Shown: piece by piece, positions 48,278-56,315 of the stretch
Layout of the letters: each line of letters opens with the position of its first letter
How positions within the stretch are numbered: the stretch's first letter is position 1
Source of the DNA: Streptomyces sp. SirexAA-E
GTDB lineage: Bacteria > Actinomycetota > Actinomycetes > Streptomycetales > Streptomycetaceae
DNA: 64,000 nt
Direction of reading: 5' to 3'
NCBI RefSeq assembly: GCF_000177195.2
Contig: NC_015953.1
Span: 1,364,001 to 1,428,000 of the forward strand
The notes under the pieces: model-generated
Databases searched by the model: none
Seen by the model: only the letters and a program-made list of their open reading frames with translations
What the model was told of the DNA's origin: nothing
Translations under genes and position numbers: made by a program

Positions 48278-49037
48278 GAAGTTGCGCTGCTCCGGCTGGC
48301 CGCCACCACGGTCATCGGCGCGGCGAACGGGCGCCGGGCTGGTCCCGGACCCGGTGCGCCCGCTCCCCCGCCAGGCGAAGCCGGACCGGCCGGCGAGGGT
48401 CTCGGCACCCGGCTCACGGCTTCGTACACCGACCTGCCCGAGCACGAACGGCTGGCCGCGCTCGCCTCCGTACAGGACGCCTTCGCACGGGCCGGTGAGA
48501 GCTGACCGCCGAGCGGCTGTTCGCCCTGGACCTGGACGAGACGCGGCCGCGCGCGGAACTCTCCGCCCCGGATCCCGGGCTCTGCGACGACCTGCCGCTC
48601 CGCTGCCGCGCGCACCTCCTTGAACAGCTCACCGCCCAGCCGTCGTCCACCGCCCGCGCGGCCGTGGAGCAGACCCGCGCCGGGGCCCGCACCCGGGACC
48701 TGGTGGAGGACGTACGCGCCCGGCTCGGCCCCTTCCCGACGCGGCGGCGCTCGCGTTCGAGGAGCGGTACGCCGCGTACGTGGCGACGGCGCACAGCGGG
48801 ATGGGGCTGTTCGGCCTGACGCCGGGGCGGTCCGCGGGCGACTGGCCGCTGGAGGCGGCGTACATCTCACTGGCGGTGAGCGCGGAGCCCGGTCGGCACG
48901 ACGGCCGCGACCACGTGGGCCGGGCGACGGTCACGGTGCAGCAGGCGCCGGCCCGCTCCCGGCGGTCGCTGCCGCTCCGGCCGGTGCCAACGGCGGCCGG
49001 ACCGCTCACGGTTCACGGGCCCGGGATGCCCGGATAG
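48278..49037 (+). pseudogene. Relic of the N-terminal part of a NACHT-type STAND ATPase
   Basis: Three stretches in successive frames read as one damaged protein. Frame 1 (from 48278): EVALLRLAATTVIGAANGRR ... LPEHERLAALASVQDAFARAG, then a stop at 48503. Frame 2 (from 48502): LTAERLFALDLDETRPRAEL ... HLLEQLTAQPSSTARAAVEQ, DLVEDVRARLGP. Frame 3 (from 48735): ALAFEERYAAYVATAHSGM, WPLEAAYISLAVS, ending at TAG 49035. This resembles, from memory, the helical N-terminal region before the NACHT domain in Streptomyces STAND ATPases. A start codon, at least two frames and the ATPase itself are lost. The codon third positions keep coding bias. Confidence 0.68.
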
Positions 49038-49072
49038 GGCGGTGTCAGTCGCGGCCCGTATTCTCTGTGACC

Positions 49073-50074
49073 ATGCTCGACGACCGTCAGACCGCAGCGC
49101 CGTGGCCGACCGCCTACCCCCAGGGGTACGCGGTCGTCGACGTGGAGACCACCGGACTCGCCCGCGACGACCGGATAGTGTCCGCGGCGGTCTACCGTCT
49201 GGACGCGCTGGGCGACGTCGAGGACCACTGGTACACACTGGTCAACCCCGAACGTGACCCGGGCCCCGTCTGGATCCACGGACTCACCAGCGAGGCCCTG
49301 GAGGGTGCGCCGCTCTTCCCGGAGGTCGCCGCCCAGTTGTCCGAGCGGCTCGACGGCCGGGTGCTCGTCGCCCACAACGCGGCGTTCGACTGGTCGATGC
49401 TCGCCCGGGAGTACGCCCGCGCGGCGATCACCGCGCCGGTGCGGCAGCGGCTGTGCACGATCGCGCTCTCCAAGGAGCTGCGTCTCCCGCTGCCCAACCA
49501 CAAGCTGGAATCGCTCGCCGCCCACTTCGGCGTGGTCCAGCAGCGCGCCCACCACGCCCTGGACGACGCGCGGGTGCTGGCGGAGGCGTTCCGGCCGAGC
49601 CTGCACGCCGCGGCCAGGGGCGGGGTGCGGCTGCCGCTGCTGGAGTGCCGGCCGCTGACGGAGTGGACGGACTCACCGGTCGCCCCGCGCGTCGGCTACC
49701 AGCCGTCGCGCGGCCAGGGCACGTGGCGCGCCTCCCGTAAGCGACCCGCGTGCCCGTACCCCAACCCGGGACGCTACGAGTCGGACAAACCGCTTGTGCA
49801 GGGCATGCGGGTGGCGTTCTCCGGGGACACCTCGGTCGACCGTGAACTCCTGGAGGACCGCGCCGTGGAGGCCGGTCTGCACGTGGCGACCAGCGTCTCG
49901 CGACTGACGAGCCTGCTCGTCACCAACGACCCGGACGCGGCGACCTCGAAGACGGTGAAGGCGAAGTCGTTCGGCACGCCGATCCTGGAGGAGAGCGCCT
50001 TCACCCATCTGCTGAGGGACGTGGCCCCGGCCAGGTCCGTGGCGGTGCCGCCCCCGTCACCGTCATCGGAGTGA
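49073..50074 (+). CDS. DEDDh 3'-5' exonuclease with BRCT-like C-terminus
   Basis: A 333-residue DnaQ-type exonuclease. Motif I VVDVETTGL (D and E ligands), motif II HNAAFDWSML and motif III HHALDDARVLAEAF (catalytic His and Asp) fall in residues ~20-180. A C-terminal domain (about 240-320) resembles a BRCT fold (GMRVAFSGDTSVDRELLEDRA, SRLTSLLVTND). This layout is widespread in actinobacteria; its role is probably DNA repair or proofreading. ATG at 49073 is favoured by TATTCT 8 bases upstream; GTG at 49067 is in frame. Confidence 0.92.
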   Translation: MLDDRQTAAPWPTAYPQGYAVVDVETTGLARDDRIVSAAVYRLDALGDVEDHWYTLVNPERDPGPVWIHGLTSEALEGAPLFPEVAAQLSERLDGRVLVAHNAAFDWSMLAREYARAAITAPVRQRLCTIALSKELRLPLPNHKLESLAAHFGVVQQRAHHALDDARVLAEAFRPSLHAAARGGVRLPLLECRPLTEWTDSPVAPRVGYQPSRGQGTWRASRKRPACPYPNPGRYESDKPLVQGMRVAFSGDTSVDRELLEDRAVEAGLHVATSVSRLTSLLVTNDPDAATSKTVKAKSFGTPILEESAFTHLLRDVAPARSVAVPPPSPSSE

Positions 50075-50137
50075 ACCGGCCGCGACTCGCCCGGCATCCG
50101 CTCGCCCGCCGCCGCCCGGCATCCCACCCTGTGGCGC

Positions 50138-50371
50138 ATGGCACGTTGCGAGGTATGCGGAAACGACTACGGGATGTCCTTCGAGGTGCACGCGCAGGGC
50201 GCGGTGCACGTCTTCGACTGCTTCTCCTGCGCCATCCACCGCATGGCGCCCATCTGTGAGCACTGCCGGGTCCAGGTCATCGGCCAGGGCGTCGAGGTCG
50301 ACGGCCACTGGTACTGCGGCGGCCACTGCGCCCGGGCCGAGGGAAGGACGGGCATCGTGGACAAAGTGTGA
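50138..50371 (+). CDS. Cys-rich zinc-binding mini-protein
   Basis: A 77-residue protein with three to four metal-binding pairs: CEVCGNDYG near the start, FDCFSCAIHRMAPICEHC in the middle, and HWYCGGHC near the end. The spacing looks like a double zinc ribbon or LIM-like fold. It is separated by 63 bases from the exonuclease on the same strand. No enzymatic residue is visible. It may act as a metal buffer or a protein-interaction module; the family is not established. Confidence 0.75.
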   Translation: MARCEVCGNDYGMSFEVHAQGAVHVFDCFSCAIHRMAPICEHCRVQVIGQGVEVDGHWYCGGHCARAEGRTGIVDKV

Positions 50372-50439
50372 CGGCCCGGTCGGGCCCGTACAGGGACCCT
50401 CCGTGACGCACCCCATGGCCCCGGTTGTACGGTCATGGG

Positions 50440-51234
50440 GTGTACCGCTTCCTGTTGACCCGGCAGTGGGTGATCCTCACCCTCATCGTCCTCGTCCTGA
50501 TTCCCACGATGGTCGAACTGGGTTTCTGGCAGCTGCACCGGCACGAACACCGGGTCCAGCAGAACGCGCTGATCACCGAGAACCTCGAAGCCGCCCCGGT
50601 CCCCGTCTCCCGGCTCACCTCCCCCGGGCACACGGTCCCGCGCTCCGACTACTGGCGGACGGTGACGGCCACCGGCACCTTCGACACCCGGCACGAGGTC
50701 GTCGTACGCCGCCGCACCTCGCGGGACGAACGCATCGGCGTCCTGGTCCTGACCCCGCTGGACCTCAAGGGCGGCGGGACCGTCCTGGTCAACCGCGGCT
50801 GGGTCCCCGCCGCCGACACCCAGGAGGGCTACCCGGACGTCCCGGCTCCGCCCGCCGGTGAGGTCACCGTCACCGGCCGGCTCAAGGCCGACGAGACGAC
50901 GGGCGCCAGCGGCATCAAGGACCTGGCCGGCCTGCCGGACCGCCAGGTCATGCTCATCAACAGCGCCCAGCAGGCACACCTGCTCGGCCACCCCGTCCTC
51001 GGCGGGTACGTCGAGCTCACGAGCCCCGAACCGGCCGACGGCAGCCCGGAGACGATCGCCGCCCCCGACGACGGCTCCATCGGCCCGCACATGGCTTACG
51101 CCGTCCAGTGGTGGCTCTTCGCCGCGGGCGTCCCGGTCGGCTGGGTCATCCTTCTGCGGCGCGAGAAGCGCGACCGTGAGCAGCAGGCGAAGGAGAGCGA
51201 GACCGCGGGGGAACCGGAGCCGGCCACCGCCTGA
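50440..51234 (+). CDS. SURF1 family cytochrome oxidase assembly protein
   Basis: A 264-residue membrane protein of the SURF1 family, needed for maturation of heme-copper terminal oxidases. It has an N-terminal membrane segment (WVILTLIVLVLIPTMVELGFWQLHR, containing the family FWQLxR), a periplasmic/outside domain with VLVNRGWVPA and a C-terminal membrane segment (HMAYAVQWWLFAAGVPVGWVILL). GTG at 50440 has TACGGT 6 bases upstream and no ribosome binding site, so it is probably leaderless. A Glu/Ala tail ends the protein. No oxidase genes are in the window. Confidence 0.93.
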   Translation: MYRFLLTRQWVILTLIVLVLIPTMVELGFWQLHRHEHRVQQNALITENLEAAPVPVSRLTSPGHTVPRSDYWRTVTATGTFDTRHEVVVRRRTSRDERIGVLVLTPLDLKGGGTVLVNRGWVPAADTQEGYPDVPAPPAGEVTVTGRLKADETTGASGIKDLAGLPDRQVMLINSAQQAHLLGHPVLGGYVELTSPEPADGSPETIAAPDDGSIGPHMAYAVQWWLFAAGVPVGWVILLRREKRDREQQAKESETAGEPEPATA

Positions 51235-51244
51235 GACGCCTTCA

Positions 51245-51268
51245 CCCCGCTCCCGCTGCTTAGCGGGG
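51245..51268 (+). terminator. Possible terminator hairpin after SURF1
   Basis: CCCCGCT pairs with AGCGGGG across a 10-base loop, without a T tract, 10 bases after the SURF1 stop codon. It could also act in the leader of the next gene. Confidence 0.5.
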
Positions 51269-51293
51269 CCGCGGTTCGGGAAGACGCCGATAC

Positions 51294-53087
51294 GTGACAC
51301 CACGTATCGAGGACTACGCGCTCATCGGCGATCTCCAGACCGGCGCCCTGGTCGGCAGGAACGGTTCCGTCGACTGGCTCTGCCTGCCCCGCTTCGACTC
51401 GGGCGCCTGCTTCGCGGCCCTGCTGGGCGACGAGGACAACGGGCACTGGCGGATCGCTCCCCAGGGCGCCGGCCCCACCGACACCTGCACCCGCCGCGCC
51501 TACGTGGACGACTCGCTGGTCCTGGAGACCTTCTGGGAGACCCGGACCGGGACGGTCAAGGTCATCGACTTCATGCCGCAGCGCGACAAGGCGCCCGACG
51601 TGATGCGGATCGTCGAGGGCGTCAGCGGCAGCGTCGACATGAGCTCCGTCCTCCGGCTGCGCTTCGACTTCGGCAAGGTCGTCCCCTGGATGCGCCGCTC
51701 GCAGGGCCACCGGGTGGCCGTCGCGGGGCCCGACTCGGTCTGGCTGCGCAGCGAACCTCCGGTCAAGACCTGGGGCCAGCAGTTCAGCACCTGTTCCTCC
51801 TTCACGGTGAAGGAAGGGGAGACCGTGGCGTTCGTCCTCACCTGGCACGCCTCCCACTCCCCGCGCCCGAAGCTGATCGACCCGCACAAGGCGCTGAAAC
51901 ACACCCTGACCGACTGGGCGAAGTGGGCGGCCCGGTGCACGTACCACGGCAGGCACCGGCAGGCCGTGATGCGCTCCCTGATCACCCTGAAGGCCCTCAC
52001 CTACGCCCCCACCGGCGGCATCGTCGCGGCCCTGACCACCTCGCTGCCGGAGGAGATCGGCGGCGTACGCAACTGGGACTACCGCTACTGCTGGCTGCGC
52101 GACTCCACCCTCACCCTCGGCGCCATGATCTCGGCCGGCTATCTGGAGGAGGCCCGCGCCTGGCGCAACTGGCTGCTCCGCGCCGTCGCGGGCGACCCGG
52201 CGGACCTCCAGATCATGTACGGACTCGCCGGCGAACGCAGACTCCCCGAGACGGAACTGCCCTGGCTCGACGGCTACGAGCACTCCCGCCCCGTCCGCAC
52301 CGGCAACGCGGCCGTGCGGCAACGCCAGCTCGACGTGTACGGCGAGGTCATCGACTCGCTCCGAGTGGCCCGTGAGGCGGGCCTCGACGACAAGCCGCAC
52401 GCGTGGAACCTCCAGCTCAGCCTGCTCGGCTTCCTGGAGTCCGCCTGGCGCGAGCCGGACGAGGGACTGTGGGAGATCCGCGGCGAGCGCCGCCACTTCG
52501 TGCACTCCAAGGTGATGGCCTGGGTGGCCGCCGACCGCGCGGTGCGCACCCTGGAGGAGAACCCCCAGCTGCCGGGTGACGCCGACCGGTGGCGGACGAT
52601 GCGGGACGCGGTCCACGCGGAGGTCTGCGAACGCGGCTACGACCCCGAGCGGAACACCTTCACCCAGTACTACGGCTCACAGGAGCTGGACGCCTCGGTC
52701 CTGCTCATCGTGCGGACCGGCTTCCTGCCGACCGACGATCCCCGGGTCGTCGGCACGGTCGACGCCGTCCGCGCGGAACTCGCCTCCGACGGCCTGGTCC
52801 GCCGGTACAGCACCGAGGGCGCCTCCGTGGACGGTCTGCCGGGCGAGGAGGGAGCCTTCGTCGTCTGCTCCTTCTGGCTGGTCGACGCACTGCTGCGCAC
52901 CGGCCGCAAGCAGGAGGCCGAGGAACTCTTCGATGAGTTGCTCTCCCTGCGCAACGACGTGGGTCTGCTCGCCGAGGAGTACGACACGGCGGCCGGGCGC
53001 CAGCTGGGCAACTTCCCCCAGGCCTTCAGCCACATCGGACTGGTCAACAGCGCGGTCGACCTCGCACTGCACGAGACGGCAGGATAG
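51294..53087 (+). CDS. Glycoside hydrolase family 15 protein (glucoamylase/trehalase-like)
   Basis: A 597-residue cytoplasmic GH15 enzyme without signal peptide. The N-terminal beta domain begins RIEDYALIGDLQTGALVGRNGSVDWLCLPRFDS, and the catalytic (alpha/alpha)6 barrel has GGVRNWDYRYCWLRD, a GH15 hallmark, and later LVRRYSTEGASVDGLPGEEGAFVVCSFW, which includes the expected catalytic Glu region. Mycobacterial and Streptomyces members include trehalases and oligosaccharide glucosidases, so the substrate is open. GTG at 51294. The next gene starts 4 bases after the stop, so they are co-transcribed. Confidence 0.93.
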   Translation: MTPRIEDYALIGDLQTGALVGRNGSVDWLCLPRFDSGACFAALLGDEDNGHWRIAPQGAGPTDTCTRRAYVDDSLVLETFWETRTGTVKVIDFMPQRDKAPDVMRIVEGVSGSVDMSSVLRLRFDFGKVVPWMRRSQGHRVAVAGPDSVWLRSEPPVKTWGQQFSTCSSFTVKEGETVAFVLTWHASHSPRPKLIDPHKALKHTLTDWAKWAARCTYHGRHRQAVMRSLITLKALTYAPTGGIVAALTTSLPEEIGGVRNWDYRYCWLRDSTLTLGAMISAGYLEEARAWRNWLLRAVAGDPADLQIMYGLAGERRLPETELPWLDGYEHSRPVRTGNAAVRQRQLDVYGEVIDSLRVAREAGLDDKPHAWNLQLSLLGFLESAWREPDEGLWEIRGERRHFVHSKVMAWVAADRAVRTLEENPQLPGDADRWRTMRDAVHAEVCERGYDPERNTFTQYYGSQELDASVLLIVRTGFLPTDDPRVVGTVDAVRAELASDGLVRRYSTEGASVDGLPGEEGAFVVCSFWLVDALLRTGRKQEAEELFDELLSLRNDVGLLAEEYDTAAGRQLGNFPQAFSHIGLVNSAVDLALHETAG

Positions 53088-53091
53088 GGCC

Positions 53092-53847
53092 ATGGATCTT
53101 GGACTGAAGGACCGCGTGTACATCGTCACCGGTGCGAGCCGCGGGCTGGGCAACGCCACGGCGACCGCCCTGGCCGCGGACGGCGCGAAGGTGATCGTCT
53201 CCGGCCGGGACGAGAAGGGGGTCACGGCGGCCGCCGACGAGCTGGGCGAGGACGCCGTCGGCGTCGTCGCCGACAACGCCGACCCGTCGGCCGCGCAGCG
53301 CCTGGTGGACACGGCGAAGGAACGCTTCGGCCGGCTGGACGGCATCCTCATCAGCGTCGGCGGCCCCGCTCCCGGTTTCGTCGCGGACAACACCGACGAC
53401 CAGTGGCAGTCGGCCTTCGAGTCGGTCTTCCTGGGGGCCGTCCGGCTGGCCCGCACGGCCGCCGCCGCACTCGGTGAGGGCGGTGTCATCGGCTTCGTCC
53501 TGTCCGGTTCCGTGCACGAGCCGATCGCCGGTCTGACCATCTCCAACGGTCTGCGCCCCGGACTCGCCGGCTTCGCCAAGTCCCTCGCCGACGAGCTGGG
53601 CCCGCTCGGCATCCGGGTCGTCGGGGTCCTGCCGGCCCGCATCGACACGGACCGGGTCCGCGAGCTGGACGCCCTGTCCGGTGACGCGGAGGCGGCCCGT
53701 ACGGCCAACGAGGCGCGCATCCCGCTGCGCCGCTACGGCACCCCGGAGGAGTTCGGGAAGACCGCGGCCTTCCTGCTCTCCCCCGCGGCGTCGTATCTGA
53801 CGGGCATCATGGTCCCGGTCGACGGAGGTTCCCGGCACGGTTTCTGA
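53092..53847 (+). CDS. SDR-family oxidoreductase lacking the YxxxK dyad
   Basis: A 251-residue short-chain dehydrogenase fold. The cofactor motif TGASRGLG (15-22) and VDGG near the end are intact, and the active-site Ser is likely in FVLSGSVHEP. However the expected Tyr-x3-Lys region reads LTISNGLRPGLAGFAKSLADEL, with Ser and Arg where Tyr and Lys should be by alignment from the SLA motif. Either it uses other residues or it is not a classical dehydrogenase. It begins 4 bases after the GH15 stop. Similar YxxxK-less SDRs are known in actinobacteria. Confidence 0.88.
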   Translation: MDLGLKDRVYIVTGASRGLGNATATALAADGAKVIVSGRDEKGVTAAADELGEDAVGVVADNADPSAAQRLVDTAKERFGRLDGILISVGGPAPGFVADNTDDQWQSAFESVFLGAVRLARTAAAALGEGGVIGFVLSGSVHEPIAGLTISNGLRPGLAGFAKSLADELGPLGIRVVGVLPARIDTDRVRELDALSGDAEAARTANEARIPLRRYGTPEEFGKTAAFLLSPAASYLTGIMVPVDGGSRHGF

Positions 53848-53868
53848 CGCCCCGTGCGGGGTGGGCCG

Positions 53869-54456
53869 TCAGGTCACCCGCTCCGCACGGTGCTTGACCG
53901 CCTTGAGCCGTACCTCGGCCGGCAGTTCGTCCAGGCCGGCCGAGGACCGCGCGTGGGCGAGCGCCTCGTCGGACAGCTCGCGCAGCACCTTCGCCGGTGC
54001 TCCGTGCGGTTCCATCAGCAGCCGGATACGGGCCTCGGGCGCCCTCCGCCGGCCGGCCAGCCGGACCTTGGAGTCGGCCACCCCGTCCAGCCCGGCCGTG
54101 TCGTCGCCCAGCGCGCTCTCCAGGGCCTTGCCGCGGAGCACCGCGCCTTCCCCGTCACCGCTGTCGATCAGCACCTCGGACAGCCGGGCCCTGCGCAGCT
54201 GGGCCAGCAGCCACCACAGGGCCAGGAGCACCAGGACCGCGAGGACCGCGATGACAACGGGCCACCACCAGCCCTCGTCCCGCCACCGGCCGCGGTCGCC
54301 CTTGCTGAGCAGGACGTCGCCCTTGCCGTCGAAGGGCCACCAGGACGGCAGGGAGACCCCGAGCCCGGTGACGAGGACGCCGCCACCGACGACCAGCAGG
54401 ATCAGCCCCACCAGGCCGAGCAGTACCCGGTTGACCTTTCCGATCACGCGGCTCAC
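53869..54456 (-). CDS. amaP: Alkaline shock membrane anchor protein AmaP
   Basis: A 195-residue membrane protein of the AmaP family, which in Staphylococcus tethers Asp23 to the cell membrane. Two membrane segments (RVLLGLVGLILLVVGGGVLVTG; PVVIAVLAVLVLLALWWLL) are joined by a short Trp-rich loop, and a soluble C-terminal domain follows. GTG at 54456 overlaps the upstream gene's stop (GTGA), with AAGGGG before it. It is the last gene of the five-gene Asp23 operon. Confidence 0.9.
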   Translation of the reverse strand: MSRVIGKVNRVLLGLVGLILLVVGGGVLVTGLGVSLPSWWPFDGKGDVLLSKGDRGRWRDEGWWWPVVIAVLAVLVLLALWWLLAQLRRARLSEVLIDSGDGEGAVLRGKALESALGDDTAGLDGVADSKVRLAGRRRAPEARIRLLMEPHGAPAKVLRELSDEALAHARSSAGLDELPAEVRLKAVKHRAERVT

Positions 54457-55148
54457 CCCTTCTTCGGCCGACGGACACGCACGGACGGCCGGGGTGGCTT
54501 GGCGAGACCCAGCTCCTCGATGCCCGAGCGCAGTGCGGTGTCCAGGTCGTCCCGGACCTCGTCGAGTTCACGGAAGTGCGAGACCGCGGACACGGCCGCC
54601 TTGCGGCGCCGTACCTTCACCCGCACGGACTGCACCCCGGCCACCTCGACCGCGCGGTCGCGCAGCACGAGTGCGGCGGCCTCCCGGTCGAGTGCCGCCC
54701 GCACACCGGCGTGCTCGCGGCGCATCGGCAGCAGCGAACGCAGCCCGGCGGTGAGCGCGAGCAGGAGCAGCCAGAGGCCGATGGCGGCCGCCGCCGCGGA
54801 TCCCGCGAGCACCCACACGTCGTCGATGCGACGGGTCGCCAGTTCGTCGGCGAGCGTGCGCCGCCACTGCATGGCGGGGTGGTCGGCCCGTACCGCCGCG
54901 ATGTCGTAGAGCAGGAGGCCGGCGGCTCCGAGAAGGACCAGGGCCGCCAGCGCGGAGGGGATCCGGCGCCCGGACCGGAAGCGGCGCGCCCGCCCGCCGG
55001 AACGTTCCGGCCCGGCATCGGGCTCGGAGGCCGGGCCGTCCGCGTCCCGTTCGGCCTCCAGCACGTCACCGGAGGGCGCTTCCTGCTGTTCGGCACCGGT
55101 CGTGGGCAGGCGCCGGGTGCCGTCCTGCGGGTCATGGGGTTCGCTCAT
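54453..55148 (-). CDS. DUF6286 membrane protein of the Asp23 cluster
   Basis: A 231-residue protein: a disordered acidic head of about 60 residues, two membrane segments (RIPSALAALVLLGAAGLLLYDI; DVWVLAGSAAAAAIGLWLLLLALTAG) and a soluble domain with an alkaline-shock-like beta pattern (AVEVAGVQSVRVKVRRRKA). I recall this as the actinobacterial DUF6286 family found beside Asp23 genes. ATG at 55148 overlaps the preceding asp23-like gene by 4 bases and its end overlaps amaP by 4 bases, so all are co-translated. Confidence 0.84.
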   Translation of the reverse strand: MSEPHDPQDGTRRLPTTGAEQQEAPSGDVLEAERDADGPASEPDAGPERSGGRARRFRSGRRIPSALAALVLLGAAGLLLYDIAAVRADHPAMQWRRTLADELATRRIDDVWVLAGSAAAAAIGLWLLLLALTAGLRSLLPMRREHAGVRAALDREAAALVLRDRAVEVAGVQSVRVKVRRRKAAVSAVSHFRELDEVRDDLDTALRSGIEELGLAKPPRPSVRVRRPKKG

Positions 55149-55507
55149 CGGCCGTTCCCCTCCGCTCCGGCACCCGTGTCCACGGCGTGCAGCCGCTCGA
55201 CCTGCACCGCCACCTCGGGTACGTCCATGCCCGCCAGGGTCTCCACCCGTTCGGTCACACGGCGACGCACCGCCCCGCACCGGCGGCCGATGTCACTCGG
55301 ATAGCCGAGTTCGAGACTGACGTGCACCCGGGCGGTGTCCCGGTGCACGCTGACCGTCGCCCGGGGCGCGGACGCGTCCCCGGGCGACGGGCCGACGGCT
55401 TCCTTCGCCGCCTGCGCGGCGATCTTCGCGACGACCCGGTCGGCGATCCGGGTCTGCCCGCGCTCCGCCGCGGCGACCCGGCCCTTCGTCGCCGTCACCG
55501 CCGTCAC
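55145..55507 (-). CDS. Asp23/Gls24 family envelope stress protein (second copy)
   Basis: A 120-residue Asp23/Gls24 domain protein. Family landmarks include TRIADRVVAKIAAQAAKEAV at the start and the strand pair TVSVHRDTARVHVSLELGYPSDIG followed by GMDVPEVAVQVERLHAV. Proteins of this family assemble at the membrane and support envelope integrity. GTG at 55507 and the end at 55145 both overlap neighbours by 4 bases. This copy is shorter than the first gene of the operon. Confidence 0.9.
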   Translation of the reverse strand: MTAVTATKGRVAAAERGQTRIADRVVAKIAAQAAKEAVGPSPGDASAPRATVSVHRDTARVHVSLELGYPSDIGRRCGAVRRRVTERVETLAGMDVPEVAVQVERLHAVDTGAGAEGNGR

Positions 55508-55695
55508 CGTCGCCGGTCGCCGCGCTCGCGACTCCGGAAGAAGTCGCCGGGCTCCAGGTCACCGTCCAGGAACCGGCCGGCGACGAAGCCGACCGCACCC
55601 AGTGCGGCGACCAGCAGGAATGCGCCGAATCCGCCGAAGTACCCGGCGAAGCCGAGCGCCATGCCGGCGATCAGGCCGACCACAGCCATGCTCAT
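55504..55695 (-). CDS. Small two-segment membrane protein of the Asp23 cluster
   Basis: A 63-residue protein with two Gly-rich membrane segments (AVVGLIAGMALGFAGYFGGFGAFLLVAALGAVGFVAG) and a charged tail (GDLEPGDFFRSRERGDRRR). It resembles the DUF2273-type small proteins that accompany Asp23 genes in Gram-positive bacteria. A strong GAGGAG precedes ATG at 55695. It overlaps the next gene by 4 bases and lies 30 bases after the first asp23-like gene. Confidence 0.84.
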   Translation of the reverse strand: MSMAVVGLIAGMALGFAGYFGGFGAFLLVAALGAVGFVAGRFLDGDLEPGDFFRSRERGDRRR

Positions 55696-55725
55696 CTGTG
55701 CTCCTCAACTGCCTCGGGGTGAGGA

Positions 55726-56220
55726 CTACTGGACGCGTGACTCGGACTCGTCCTCGTCGTCGTCCTCGTCGGGAAGCTTGACGTCGCTGACGGCGATGTT
55801 GACCTCGACGACCTCCAGGCCGGTCATACGCTCGACGGCCGCGATGACGTTCTCCCGGACCTCGCCGGCGACGTCGGAGATCGCCACGCCGTACTCGACG
55901 ACGATCTCCAGGTCGAGGGCTGCCTGGGACTCGCCGACCTCGGCCTTGACTCCGCGGGTCACGGACTTGCCGCCGCCGGGGACCCGGTCGCGGACGGCGC
56001 CGAACGTGCGGGAGATGCCGCTGCCCATCGCGTGGACACCCATGACGTCACGCGCCGCCATTCCGGCGATCTTCTCGACGACTCCGTCGGCGATGGTGGT
56101 GCGGCCTCGGCCGGCGGGGGCTCCGCCGCCGCGCTTGCTCAGGGAACTCCCCCTGCCGTCGTCCCCTCCGGACGCGCTGCCGGGGTGGTCGGGCCGGTTC
56201 CGCTGTGGGGTCTCGGTCAT
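55726..56220 (-). CDS. Asp23/Gls24 family envelope stress protein (first gene)
   Basis: A 164-residue Asp23/Gls24 protein, first in the operon. A Gly/Arg-rich disordered head (about 1-40) is followed by the domain: RTTIADGVVEKIAGMAARDV, VKAEVGESQAALDLEIVVEYGV, NVIAAVERMTGLEVVEVNIAVSDVKL. A Asp/Glu-rich tail ends it. ATG at 56220 has AAGGGAAGAG upstream. A promoter in the 95-base gap to the divergent gene is expected but not obvious. Confidence 0.92.
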   Translation of the reverse strand: MTETPQRNRPDHPGSASGGDDGRGSSLSKRGGGAPAGRGRTTIADGVVEKIAGMAARDVMGVHAMGSGISRTFGAVRDRVPGGGKSVTRGVKAEVGESQAALDLEIVVEYGVAISDVAGEVRENVIAAVERMTGLEVVEVNIAVSDVKLPDEDDDEDESESRVQ

Positions 56221-56315
56221 CGCCGCTCTTCCCTTCGGGGGGCAAGGTTGACTTCTGTTGCCCACCGTAAGTGCGCTTGCCCGGTCCCGCGCCGTGGATA
56301 CGGCAGGCTGGGGGA

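Noticed and set aside
48620..50074. A 484-residue start for the exonuclease
   Set aside because: The upstream part is the frame-shifted NACHT relic; family length and the TATTCT element favour 49073.
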